Shown here: positions 48,785 through 60,173 of the stretch, piece after piece
Numbering within the stretch: the stretch's first letter is position 1
How the letters are laid out: every line of letters begins with the position of its first letter
NCBI GenBank assembly: GCA_013368315.1
Contig: JAACJM010000193.1
Coordinates: forward strand, 62,001 to 126,000
Reading direction: 5' to 3'
DNA: 64,000 nt
Source of the DNA: Tetrapyrgos nigripes
Taxonomy: Eukaryota > Basidiomycota > Agaricomycetes > Agaricales > Campanellaceae
Notes under the pieces: generated by a model
The model's database searches: none
What the model was told of the DNA's origin: nothing
The model's input: only the letters and a program-made list of their open reading frames with translations
Made by a program: the position numbers and the translations under genes

Positions 48785-50896
48785 AATCCATTTTGATGTA
48801 CGTGAACAGCGCAGGCAATTAGACATGCAAGAGATGACAGATTTACTGGTCAATATGGGATGGACAAATGCAAAATGTGACTTGAAAAGCCGTATACCAG
48901 CCTCTTTTGACTATCCCTTCAAAAGTTCAAATGCATGGAGATTGGAAATTGCAAAAATGAAAGGAAATGTGATAACAGATAGATTAAAACAGAACAAAAA
49001 CAAGCCAAATACCTTTCCTAATAAATTTCCTGATCAAGTAGAAATCCCCGATCAACATATATTTGAGGAGAAATTTAAGAGCAATCAGACAAAAAAACTC
49101 ATAGACGATTTATGTATCAAATTTAACTTGAATCTACAGCAAGAACGGGCTTTTTGTATTATTGCAAACCATGCAGTCAGTTCAATTTCAGACCAGTTGA
49201 AGATGTATATTGGTGGTATGGCAGGTACAGGTAAAACTCAAGTGCTGAAAACTCTCAGAGAGTTCTTTAAACAAAGAGATCAAAGTCATTGCATGATAGT
49301 AGTTGCACCAACTGGAACTGCAGCAGCTTTACTTCAAGGCTCCACTTATCACTCAGTGTTTGGGATCAATTCATCAGAGGAGGGTGAGTTTTGGAAAATG
49401 TCTATATCACAAATTTGTTCCAGACTAAGTGGTGTAGATTATGTTTTTTTAGATGAAGTTTCAATGCTTTCATGTAAAGACCTGTATAAAATCAGTGCTA
49501 AGATGGCCACTGCTTTGAATCAGCCTCTCCTTCCATTTGGTGGGGTTAGTATGATATTTGCTGGTGATTTTGCACAATTGCCACCAGCAATGGGTGGTGA
49601 AAGTGTCTCATTATATAGCCATACCATAGGTTCCAGTTCTTCAGACCAACAAGCTAGTATTGGAAAATATTTATGGCATCAGGTCAACACTGTAGTACTC
49701 TTGAGGAAAAACTGTCGGCAAACTGGGGATTCAGATAGAGATATAAAATTTCGTCAAGCATTGGAGCACATGAGATATAAGAAATGCACTACAGAGGATA
49801 TTACTTTCTTACGGTCATTGATATCAGACCCTTCAAATGAATCTCGTTCTATTGATAACCCTCATTTCATACTTCAATAATTTTAACTTACAACAAACAC
49901 AAGGACGTGGCTAATGAACTGGGCAGTAAACGATTTGCTGCAGAGACAGGACAAGTGCTCACGCACTTTTTCTCTGATGATGAGCAGGTTGTTTTTGATG
50001 AACCTCCTTCTAAAACTCATGATCGCAAACGCAAACGGAGAAAGGCTACAAAACACCAAATTGATGATCAAGTACAGCAGCAACTTTGGAAGCAATCCCC
50101 TTCAACTAACACTATGCAAATTCCTGCAACTCTGTCCCTGTGTAAAGGTTTGCCTGTGATGATTTGCTTCAATGGTGCAACTGAGCTTTGTATAACAAAA
50201 GGTCAAGAAGGCACAGTACATGGATGGCAAGCTAGGAAAGGAAAGCATGGTCAACTAGTGCTGGATGTGCTGTATGTCAAACTGGAAAAGCCTCCTACAG
50301 ATGTCCATTTCAAAGACCTCCCCCTCAATGTTGTTCCTATTATCCCAAATACAAGGTGTATTAACTGTAAACTGCCTGACAACAGGATCATTCAGATCTC
50401 TAGAACTCAAGTTGAGGTCCTGCCTAATTTTGCAATGACTGACTTTGCTTCACAAGGAAAAACACGTGACCCCAATGTTGCAGATATATACAATAGTCGT
50501 GATTTTCGGGCCATTTATACTGCTTTGTCAAGGAGCTCCAGTGCAGATGGGACTATGATCTTACAGGGTTTTAATGTTAATCATATTACAGGTGGAATAG
50601 GCAATAAAGGTGGATATCGTCAAGAACTAAGGGAGATGGAAATTTTAAATGACATCACTAAGTTACGTGCAGATCATAAATTGCCTCATTCAATTATTGG
50701 GGACTTGAGGGGATCACTCATACAACAATATAGATCACATTTTGGAAATAGACATACACCTGAAGAGCTTCATGACAGTTTAGTATGGGATGCAGATGAG
50801 AAATTTGAGTCTACATTGGACAAAGAGATTTCTTGGAAAATTCTAGGAGAAAAAGAAAAAACAAAACCTCCAGCAAAAAAAAAAGCAATCAGGTAA
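48785..50896 (+). pseudogene. Pif1/Helitron-type helicase, one frameshift
   Basis: A superfamily-1B DNA helicase of the Pif1 class, as found in Helitron transposons and their relatives, which unwinds DNA 5' to 3'. Motifs: a pre-helicase segment (NMGWTNAKCD, FKSSNAWRLEIAKMK), the Q-motif region LNLQQERAFCIIANHA, Walker A GMAGTGKT (49215-49238), VVAPTGTAAALL, Walker B DEVSM (49452-49466), GGVSMIFAGDFAQLPP, and LRKNCRQ with the arginine. The frame breaks at about 49870 (consistent with one lost base) and resumes as ILTYNKHKDVANELG. The C-terminal half holds MTDFASQGKTRDPN and YTALSRSSSADG. The stop is at 50894-50896. The Rep nuclease domain of a full Helitron protein is not seen upstream. An open frame extends back to 48531, but that part looks unrelated. 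Confidence 0.85.
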
Positions 50897-50900
50897 TTTT

Positions 50901-50985
50901 ATGCCTATTCAGATAATCAATCAAGATTACAATGAAATGAAGGGTGACTCAACTTCTAGTATTCAAGATGTGACACATAACTCTA
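50901..50985. other. Short spacer between helicase and palindrome
   Basis: AT-rich spacer; the left arm of the large palindrome starts at CACTGGGT (50986). A frame running from 50901 into the arm to 51290 is probably chance, because the arm's mirror copy is also open in part. Confidence 0.4.
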
Positions 50986-51149
50986 CACTGGGTGCAAACA
51001 CTTGTAAATCCTCTGCTTTACTGAGGTTTTACAAGAGTATTACACCAAGCCAATCAATATGTAAGACTCCTTGTCATACATTAGTATTACAAGAGACAGA
51101 AAAAATTAGAACAACCTTGTATGACCATTGTAAGTCACAAAGAAATACC

Positions 51150-52005
51150 ATGGACTTTCAGTGTGACTTGCTGTCACTGTATACCCTTGGTGGATATACT
51201 GTGGAATTACACAGGAATTTCAGAGTGACTTTTTGTCACAATATGTCATGTAGTAAGACACATAAGAAATACTGGAGTATTTCAGTGTGACAGATAATCA
51301 CAGTATGACAAACAGTAAGGCAAGAGAGATTTACAAAGAACTTACAAGGAAGCAAAATCTGCAGGAAATTTACAAAGTGACAATCAAGTCACAGTAATAC
51401 ACTTGTAAGACTAGCTGTATTATGAAGGAATTACAAGAAAGATTTGCTACAAACACTGGTAAATCCTCAGCCTTACTGGAGTATTACAAGAGTATTATGG
51501 GGAACCAATCAATATGTAAGTTGGCTTGACTTACAAGTGTATTACAAAATAGACAAAAAATGAGGACTATTCTGAAAGACCATTGTAAGCTGCAAGGACA
51601 TACCATGGACTTTGAGTGTGAGGCTTTGTCACAGTATAGCATTGAAGAGCATACAGTGGAATTACAAGGTGACTTTTTTGTCACAGTATGTCTTCTTGTA
51701 AAACAGAACTGAAATACCAGGGTATTTCAGTGTGAGATAATGTCACAGTAAGACAATTTGTAAACCAAGGAAAATTTACAGAGGACTTACCAGAAGGTAG
51801 AACTTGAAAGTCTTGGGTAAGACTGCTCATATTTACACAGAATTTACGGAGGGACAGCTGTGTCACAGTAATACCCTAGAAAGACTTGTGGTTTTACAAG
51901 GGAATTACAAGATGCAGGTTTTAAAAGTCTATCTCGTAAGTCTCTGGAAAAAACCTGCATGCTAAATGGAGAATATACAGTGTGACAGACTGGTCACAGT
52001 AAGAC
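51150..52005. repeat. GTGAC-N5/6-GTCAC interrupted palindromes, left arm
   Basis: Perfect copies at 51163-51177, 51225-51239, 51377-51392, 51669-51684 and 51982-51997. Near copies lie at about 51287, 51617 and 51733. Most are followed by AGTAAGAC, AGTATG or AGTAATAC. The mirror set lies in the right arm (59160-59990), and a further copy lies at about 63673-63687. Regular, dyad-symmetric repeats suggest protein binding sites or small hairpins. Confidence 0.75.
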
Positions 52006-52257
52006 ACTTGTAAGTCACAAGACATTACAATGACTGTACGGAAAAGTGACTATTTTGTAAGTCATCATGTATATCCAATGGACTTACAAGAGACTTGTTG
52101 GATGGATTTGCAGTGCATGTCAATTAAGTAATACAGAAGGGCTTACTGAAAATTTACAGGATGTAATACAATGAATTCATTCAACCAGGTCAATTGAATG
52201 TCACTAAATATAAATAGACAGCTCAGGCTGGACTGTGTCTGCCTTGTCATCTTCGTC

Positions 52258-54313
52258 TGCTCAGTCTGTTACGTCTGCCTCGTCTGCCTCGTCTGCCTCG
52301 TCTGCCTCGTCTGCCTCGTCTGCCTCGTCTGCTCCGTCTGCCTCGTCTGCCTCGTCTGCCTCGTCTGCTTCGTCTGCCTCGTCTGCTCCGTCTGCTCCGT
52401 CTGCTCCGTCTGCTCCGTCTGCCTCGTCTGCCTCGTCTGCCTCGTCTGCCTCGTCTGCCTCGTCTGCCTCGTCTGCCTCGTCTGCCTCGTCTGCCTCGTC
52501 TGCCTCGTCTGCCTCGTCTGCCTCGTCTGCCTCGTCTGCCTCGTCTGCCTCGTCTGCCTCGTCTGCCTCGTCTGCCTCGTCTGCCTCGTCTGCCTCGTCT
52601 GCCTCGTCTGCCTCGTCTGCCTCGTCTGCCTCGTCTGCCTCGTCTGCCTCGTCTGCCTCGTCTGCCTCGTCTGCCTCGTCTGCCCTCGTCTGCCTCGTCT
52701 GCCCCGTCTGCCTCGTCTGCCCCGTCTGCCTCGTCTGCCCCGTCTGCCTCGTCTGCCCCGTCTGCCTCGTCTGCCCGTCTGCCCCGTCTGCCTCGTCTGC
52801 CTCGTCTGCCCCGTCTGCCTCCGTCTGCCTCGTCTGCCCCGTCTGCCCCGTCTGCCTCGTCTGCCTCGTCTGCTCCCCGTCTGCCTCGTCTGCCCCGTCT
52901 GCCTCGTGTGCCTCGTCTGCTCCGTCTGCCTCGTCTGCCTCGTCTGCTCCGTCTGTCTCGTCTGCCTCGTCTGCCCCGTCTGCCTCGTCTGCCTCGTCTG
53001 CTCCGTCTGTCTCGTCTGCCTCGTCTGCCCCGTCTGCCTCGTCTGCCCCGTCTGCCTCGTCTGCCCCGTCTGCCTCCGTCTGCCCCGTCTGCCTCGTCTG
53101 CCCCATCTGCCTCGTGTGCCTCGTCTGCTCCATCTGCCTCGTCTGCCTCGTCTGCTCCGTCTGCCTCGTCTGCCTCGTCTGCCTCGTCTGCCTCGTCTGC
53201 TCTGTCTGCCTCGTCTGCCTCGTCTGCTCCGTCTGTCTCGTCTGCCCGTCTGCCTCGTCTGCCCCGTCTGCCTCGTCTGCCTCGTCTGCTCCGTCTGCCT
53301 CGTCTGCCTCGTCTGCTCCGTCTGTCTCGTCTGCCTCGTCTGCCCCATCTGCCTCGTCTGCCCCGTCTGCCTCGTCTGCCCCGTCTGCCTCCGTCTGCCC
53401 CGTCTGCCTCGTCTGCCCCGTCTGCCTCCGTCTGCCCCGTCTGCCTCGTCTGCCTCGTCTGCCTCGTCTGCTCCGTCTGCCTCGTCTGCCCTGTCTGCCT
53501 CGTCTGCCTCGTCTGCTCCGTCTGCCTCGTCTGCCTCATCTGCTCTGTCTGCCTCGTGTGCCTCGTCTGCTCCGTCTGCCTCGTCTGCCTCGTCTGCGCT
53601 GTCTGTCTCGTCTGCCTCGTCTGCTCTGTCTGTCTCGTCTGCTCTGTCTGCCTCGTCTGCCTCGTCTGCCCCGTCTGCCTCGTCTGCCCCGTCTGCCTCG
53701 TCTGCCTCGTCTGCGCCGTCTGTCTCGTCTGCCTCGTCTGCTCCGTCTGTCTCGTCTGCCTCGTCTGCCCTGTCTGCCTCGTCTGCCTCGTCTGCCCCGT
53801 CTGCCTCGTCTGCCTCGTCTGCCCCGTCTGCCTCGTCTGCCTCGTCTGCCTTGTCTGCCTCGTCTGCTCCGTCTGCTCTCTGTCTGCCTCGTCTGCTCCG
53901 TCTGCCTCGTCTGCCCCGTCGTCTGCCTCGTCTGCCTCGTCTGCCCCGTCTGCCTTGTCTGCCTCGTCTGCCTCTGTCTGCCTCGTCTGCCTCGTCTGCC
54001 CCAGTCTGCCTCGTCTGCCTCGTCTGCCTCGTCTGCCCCATCTGCCTCGTCTGCCTCGTCTGCCCCGTCTGCCTCGTCTGCCTCGTCTGCCCCGTCTGCC
54101 TCGTCTGCCCCGTCTGCCTCGTCTGCCTCGTCTGCTCCGTCTGCTCCGTCTGCCTCGTCTGCTCTGTCTGCCTCGTCTGCCTCGTCTGCCTCGTCGCCTC
54201 GTCTGCTCCGTCTGCCTCTGTCTGCTCCTGTCTGGCTCATCTGCCCCGTCTGCCTTGTCTGCCCCGTCTGCCTTGTCTACCCCGTCTGCCTTGTCTGCCC
54301 CGTCTGCCCAGCC
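52258..54313. repeat. 9-bp tandem array (TCTGCCTCG)n, left arm
   Basis: About 225 copies of TCTGCCTCG with variants at the middle bases (TCTGCCCCG, TCTGCTCCG, TCTGTCTCG, TCTGCCTCA) and occasional 8- or 10-bp units that shift register. The first 450 bp are nearly pure; the rest shows mixed, higher-order patterns. Because 9 is a multiple of 3 and the unit has no stop in any frame on either strand, very long open frames occur in all six frames (Ser-Ala-Ser, Cys-Leu-Val and Ala-Asp-Glu types). These are not evidence of a protein gene. Confidence 0.95.
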
Positions 54314-56312
54314 GTAGCTGTAACTGCTACACATAGTATACTGATAGTACTCTGCTGGGCACAATGCGTAGTTTGTAGAGGCTTATCTGTACCTATATTA
54401 TGGTATGATACTATGCATAGTGAATCACTGTTCCACCCCATACCATGCATAGTATATCCCATTTTATTTTCGCATATCACGCATAGTAAGCCACTGTGCC
54501 AGCCCTATACCATGTGTAGTATTGCATACCATGCGTAGTAAGCCACTGTGCCCCTTAGGGGGCAGTAGGGCGGGTTTTTCTCAAGCCTCAAAATTTGATG
54601 GGAGGTGCAGGCCGTCGATAGGGCCCTGAATCTGCAAATGGAATAGGGGTAGTAGCTGTGGCTGGCTCAGAAAATGCAAAATAAATTCCTGGAGCCGGCA
54701 ATGAAAAGTGATATAAGTATATAAGAGGATGTATTTTGGGTCACTGAATTCAAATATCCAATCAGATTCGCAATACCTGCAGTGGCTATAGAGATATGGC
54801 CAAAATACTGTCCAAAATACAGCGAATAGCAGGATGGGTACTGGCCATTGCATCCAATCAGCTCTGATCATTATGGAAATTGGTAGGATACTGCTTTTGG
54901 ATTATATAAACTTGGGAATAACATTTATTTCATTATATAATCAATGTCTAGTGAGATATCCTCAATTTACTCTCAAAAAAGTGAAAATTTGGGATGGCCA
55001 TGGACACTACATGTTATAGCATCTAATATAGTTATGGATATGCTTACTAGGGTATTCTGTGTCATTGAATCAGAATATCCACTTGGATAAGCTCTATATT
55101 CTGTGGTTCTGGTGATATGGAATACTTACTCCTAAATATAGGTACCTGTGGCACCCACAAATATGCAACTTATAAATTTGTTTGAGAGGGTGGATAAATG
55201 TCCATTAATACTTTCAATCAGAATATAAAGTCATATTCTTCATATCTTGAAGATACAAGACTCTATTTTCAATTTATTTCCCAAGAATTGCCACAAAAGC
55301 GAAAAAAGTGAGATGGCCATGGAGAGGGCATGGTATGGCATCCAATACAGCTATGTATATGTCTATTGAAGTAGTCCGGGTCCTTGAATCCAAATATCCA
55401 CTTAGATTGGCTCTATAAGCTGTGGCTACTCTGCTATTGAAGACTTACTCCCAAGCATGGGTACCTGTGGCACCTGTAAATATGTATCTTAAAAAACTGT
55501 GGAGATAGGTGGATAACTGTTTATCAAAGCCCCAAACAACAATATGAGGTCATATGTTCCATATCCCCAAGATCCAAGACTCTATTCCCAATTTATTACT
55601 CAAAAAGCGAAAATAGTACCTTTTGGAACCATATACATGGGCATATCTCATTCCAGAGGTTACTGGAGGCACTCATACTATGTATTTCATGTTTTAGTAC
55701 CACTTAAAAGATGATCAGCCATCCAAAATATCTAGCAGATGTTCTAGGTACATGCACCAGGTTAAAGTCAAACTGAGTTGCAGATAATGATACTTATAGG
55801 ACTTAAGGCTATATCTGAACATGTATTTCAGTGAGAACTTCCAAACTGCCAGTAACACAAGAATTATGGCTTAGAATGATGGGAGGATAGTCAGAATGCC
55901 AGTCTCAAAGCCAAAAGATAGGTATATGTGTCAATGAAGGTGAAAATTAAGGCTATCTTTGCTGTCTGGGGAATAAATTGAGAATAGAGTCTTAGAACTT
56001 AGGGATATAGGGGATATGACTTCATATTACTGTTTGGTACATCAATCAACACTTTTAAACCCACTCAACCTATTTTATAAAGTACATATTTGCAGGTGCC
56101 ACAGGTACCCACGTTTGGGGGTAAGTCTTGAATAGCAGAGTACCCATAGCCTATAGAGCCAATCCGAGTGGATATTAGGATTCCACAACCAAATTTATCT
56201 TAGTAGGCATATCCATGATCATATTGGATGCCACACCATGCCCTGTGCATGGCCATTCCTCTTTTTTCACTTTTGTGGCAATTTTTGGGGAATAAATTGA
56301 AAATAGAGTCTT
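54314..56312. repeat. Inner left arm, spacer and inner right arm, AT-rich
   Basis: 54320-54540 has short CATGCGTAGTA-type repeats (CCATGCATAG, CCATGTGTAG, CCATGCGTAG). From 54550 the sequence mirrors 55970-57570. The left arm contains degenerate direct repeats of about 320 bp (compare 55075-55130 with 55395-55450). The centre (about 55606-55964) has no mirror partner. No gene is supported; frames are short. Confidence 0.65.
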
Positions 56313-57416
56313 GTATTTTGAAGATATCAAAAACATGACTGTATATTATGATTAAGGGTATTAATGAACATTTATCCACCCTCTCAAACAAATTTATAAG
56401 TTGCATATTTGTGGATGCCACAGGTACCTATATTTAGGGGTAAGTATTCCATATCACCAGAACCACAGAATATAGAGCTTATCCAAGTGGATATTCTGAG
56501 TCAGGGACACAAAATATCCTTGTAAGCATATCCATAATTATATTAGATGCTATAACATGCAGTGTGCATGGCCATCCCAAATTTTTCACTTTTTTGAGAG
56601 TAAATTGAGGATATCTCACTAGACATTGATTATATAATAAAATAAATGTTATTCCCAAGTTTATAGAATCCAAAAGCAGTATCCTACCAATTTCCATAAT
56701 GATCAGAGCTGATTGGATGCAATGACCAGTACCCATCCTGCTATTTTGCTGTATTTTGGAAAGTATTTTGGCCATACCTCTATACCCACTGCAGTTATTG
56801 CAAATTTGATTGGATATTTGGATTCAGCGACCCAAAATACACCCTCTTATATACTTACATCACTGTATTTTGAAGATATCAAAAACATGACTGTATATTA
56901 TGATTAAGGGTATTAATGAACATTTATCCACCCTCTCAAACAAATTTATAAGTTGCATATTTGTGGATGCCACAGGTACCTATATTTAGGGGTAAGTATT
57001 CCATATCACCAGAACCACAGAATATAGAGCTTATCCAAGTGGATATTCTGAGTCAGGGACACAAAATATCCTTGTAAGCATATCCATAATTATATTAGAT
57101 GCTATAACATGCAGTGTGCATGGCCATCCCAAATTTTTCACTTTTTTGAGAGTAAATTGAGGATATCTCACTAGACATTGATTATATAATAAAATAAATG
57201 TTATTCCCAAGTTTATAGAATCCAAAAGCAGTATCCTACCAATTTCCATAATGATCAGAGCTGATTGGATGCAATGACCAGTACCCATCCTGCTATTTTG
57301 CTGTATTTTGGAAAGTATTTTGGCCATACCTCTATACCCACTGCAGTTATTGCAAATTTGATTGGATATTTGGATTCAGCGACCCAAAATACACCCTCTT
57401 ATATACTTACATCACT
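56313..57416. repeat. 552-bp tandem duplication
   Basis: 56313-56864 and 56865-57416 are direct copies offset by exactly 552 bp and apparently identical; the same 98-codon minus-strand frame occurs in both (56479-56775 and 57031-57327). The left arm has only one counterpart (54790-55090 region), so the duplication is specific to the right arm and recent, or an assembly artefact. Confidence 0.9.
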
Positions 57417-57805
57417 TTTCATTGCCGGCTCCAGGAATTTATTTTGCATTTTCTGAGCCAGCCACAGCTACTACCCCTATTCCATTTACAGATTCTGGCC
57501 CCTACTGACCGCCTGCACCTCCTATCAAATTTTGAGGCGTGAGAAAAACCAGCCCTCCTGGCCCCTAAGGCCCTGCCTATCGCCACATCAAATTACCAGC
57601 TGTGGGAAAAACCTGCCAAATTTACTTAAGGTATACCATGCGTGGTATAGTAGAATATTGTGCACACAATGCATAGTATGAAAATAGCCATACAATGCAT
57701 CATATGCTCACCCAAAGTATACACAGAGAAAGGACTGTTGACTACGCATTGTGTTGTGTGAGTGCTGCCTGTATACTATGCATGGCAGTTACAACTACTG
57801 GTGGT

Positions 57806-58880
57806 CTGCCTCGTCTGCCCCATCTGCCTCGTCTGCCTCATCTGCCTCATCTGCGTCGTCTGCCTTGTCTGCGTCGTCTGCGTCGTCTGCCTTGTCTGCG
57901 TCGTCTGTGTCGTCTGCCTCGTCTGCCTCGTCAGCATCGTCTGCTCCGTCTGCTCCATCTGCCTCGTCGAGACGGAGCAGACAGAGCAGACGAGGCAGAC
58001 GGGGGAGACGGAGCAGACAAGGCAGACAGAGCAGACGGAGCAGACGAGGCAGACGGGGGAGATGGAGCAGACGAGGCAGATGGAGCAGACGGAGCAGACG
58101 AGGCAGACGAGGCAGACAGAGCAGACAGAGCAGACAGAGCAGACGGGGCAGCTGGAGCAGACAAGGCAGACAAGGCAGACGGAGCAGACAAGGCAGACAA
58201 GGCAGACGAGGCAGACAAAGCAGACGGAGCAGACAAGGCAGACAAGGCAGACAAGGCAGACGGAGCAGACAAGGCAGACAAGGCAGACGGAGCAGACAAG
58301 GCAGACCAGGCAGACGGAGCAGACCAGGCAGACCAGGCAGACGGAGCAGACAAGGCAGACCAGGCAGACGGAGCAGACAAGGCAGACGAGGCAGACGGAG
58401 CAGACGAGGCAGACGAGGCAGACGGAGCAGACGAGGCAGACGAGGCAGACGGAGCAGACAGCGCAGACGAGGCAGACGAGGCAGACGGAGCAGACGAGGC
58501 AGACGAGGCAGACGGAGCAGACAAGGCAGACAAGGCAGACGGAGCAGACGAGGCAGACGGAGCAGACGAGGCAGACGGAGCAGACGAGGCAGACGAGGCA
58601 GACGGAGCAGACGAGGCAGACGAGGCAGACGGAGCAGACGAGGCAGACGAGGCAGACGAGGCAGACGAGGCAGACGAGGCAGACGAGGCAGACGAGGCAG
58701 ACGAGGCAGACGAGGCAGACGAGGCAGACGAGGCAGACAAGGCAGACGGGGCAGACAAGGCAGACGGGGCAGACAAGGCAGACAAGGCAGACAAGGCAGA
58801 CAAGGCAGACGGGGCAGACAAGGCAGACAAGGCAGACAAGGCAGACAAGGCAGACGGGGCAGACAAGGCAGACAAGGCAG
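57806..58880. repeat. 9-bp tandem array, right arm, with orientation switch
   Basis: 57806-57967 reads in the TCTGCCTCG orientation; from 57968 to 58880 it reads as the reverse complement (GGCAGACGA), mirroring the left-arm array. The switch at about 57967/57968 makes a local foldback of about 160 bp per arm. The array is roughly half the length of the left-arm array. As there, all six frames are open by composition. Confidence 0.93.
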
Positions 58881-60173
58881 ACGTAACAGACTGAGCAGAC
58901 GAAGATGACAAGGCAGACACAGTCCAGCCTGAGCTGTCTATTTATATTTAGTGACATTCAATTGACCTGGTTGAATGAATTCATTTTATTACATCCTGTA
59001 CATTTTCAGTAAGCCCTTCTGTATTACTTAATTGACATGCACTGCAAATCCATCCAACAAGTCTCTTGTAAGTCCATTGGATATACATGATGACTTACAA
59101 AATAGTCACTTTTCAGTAAAGTCATTGTAATGTCTTCTGACTTACAAGTGTCTTACTGTGACCAGTCTGTCACACTGTATATTCTCCATTTAGCATGCAG
59201 GTTTTTTCCAGAGACTTACGAGATAGACTTTTAAAACCTGCATCTTGTAATTCCCTTGTAAAACCACAAGTCTTTCTAGGGTATTACTGTGACACAGCTG
59301 TCCCTCCGTAAATTCTGTGTAAATATGAGCAGTCTTACCCAAGACTTTCAAGTTCTACCTTCTGGTAAGTCCTCTGTAAATTTTCCTTGGTTTACAAATT
59401 GTCTTACTGTGACATTATCTCACACTGAAATACCCTGGTATTTCAGTTCTGTTTTACAAGAAGACATACTGTGACAAAAAAGTCACCTTGTAATTCCACT
59501 GTATGCTCTTCAATGCTATACTGTGACAAAGCCTCACACTGAAAGTCCATGGTATGTCCTTGCAGCTTACAATGGTCTTTCAGAATAGTCCTCATTTTTT
59601 GTCTATTTTGTAATACACTTGTAAGTCAAGCCAACTTACATATTGATTGGTTCCCCATAATACTCTTGTAATACTCCAGTAAGGCTGAGGATTTACCAGT
59701 GTTTGTAGCAAATGTTTCTTGTAATTCCTTCATAATACAGCTAGTCTTACAAGTGTATTACTCTGACTTGATTGTCACTTTGTAAATTTCCTGCAGATTT
59801 TGCTTCCTTGTAAGTCCTTTGTAAATCTCTCTTGCCTTACTGTTTGTCATACTGTGATTATCTGTCACACTGAAATACTCCAGTATTTCCTATGTGTCTT
59901 ACTACATGACATATTGTGACAAAAAGTCACCCTGAAATTCCTGTGTAATTCCACAGTATATCCACCAAGGGTATACAGTGACAGCAAGTCACACTGAAAG
60001 TCCATGGTATTTCTTTATGACTTACAATGGTCATACAAGGTTGTTCTAATTTTTTCTGTCTCTTGTAATACTAATGTATGACAAGGAGTCTTACATATTG
60101 ATTGGCTTGGTGTAATACTCTTGTAAAACCTCAGTAAAGCAGAGGATTTACAAGTGTTTGTACCCAGTGGGGT

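Larger units (their letters stand above)
50986..60169. repeat. 9.2-kb imperfect palindrome (foldback-like)
   Basis: The left arm (50986 to about 55605) and right arm (about 55965 to 60169) are reverse complements. The outer 1.2 kb (50986-52250 against 58885-60169) is about 97-98% identical by eye, with scattered single-base differences. Next inward, each arm has a 9-bp array in opposite orientation, then matching segments 54550-55600 and 55970-57570 that are more diverged. About 360 bp of spacer lies at the centre. Long inverted repeats with internal tandem repeats are typical of foldback elements. No target duplication is seen at the outer edges, and no open frame in the spacer. Confidence 0.85.

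Noticed and set aside
48423..48818. Minus-strand frame of 131 codons as a gene
   Set aside because: No family recognised, overlaps another minus frame and an open plus frame leading into the helicase; support too weak for a gene call.
52198..54538. Very long frames on both strands over the left 9-bp array as protein genes
   Set aside because: All frames on both strands are open because the 9-bp unit has no stop codon in any phase; there is no start context, intron or domain.
50986..60169. Simple assembly fold-back artefact explaining the palindrome
   Set aside because: Not fully excluded, but the arms differ by substitutions, array length and the 552-bp duplication, which a copy of the same read would not show.
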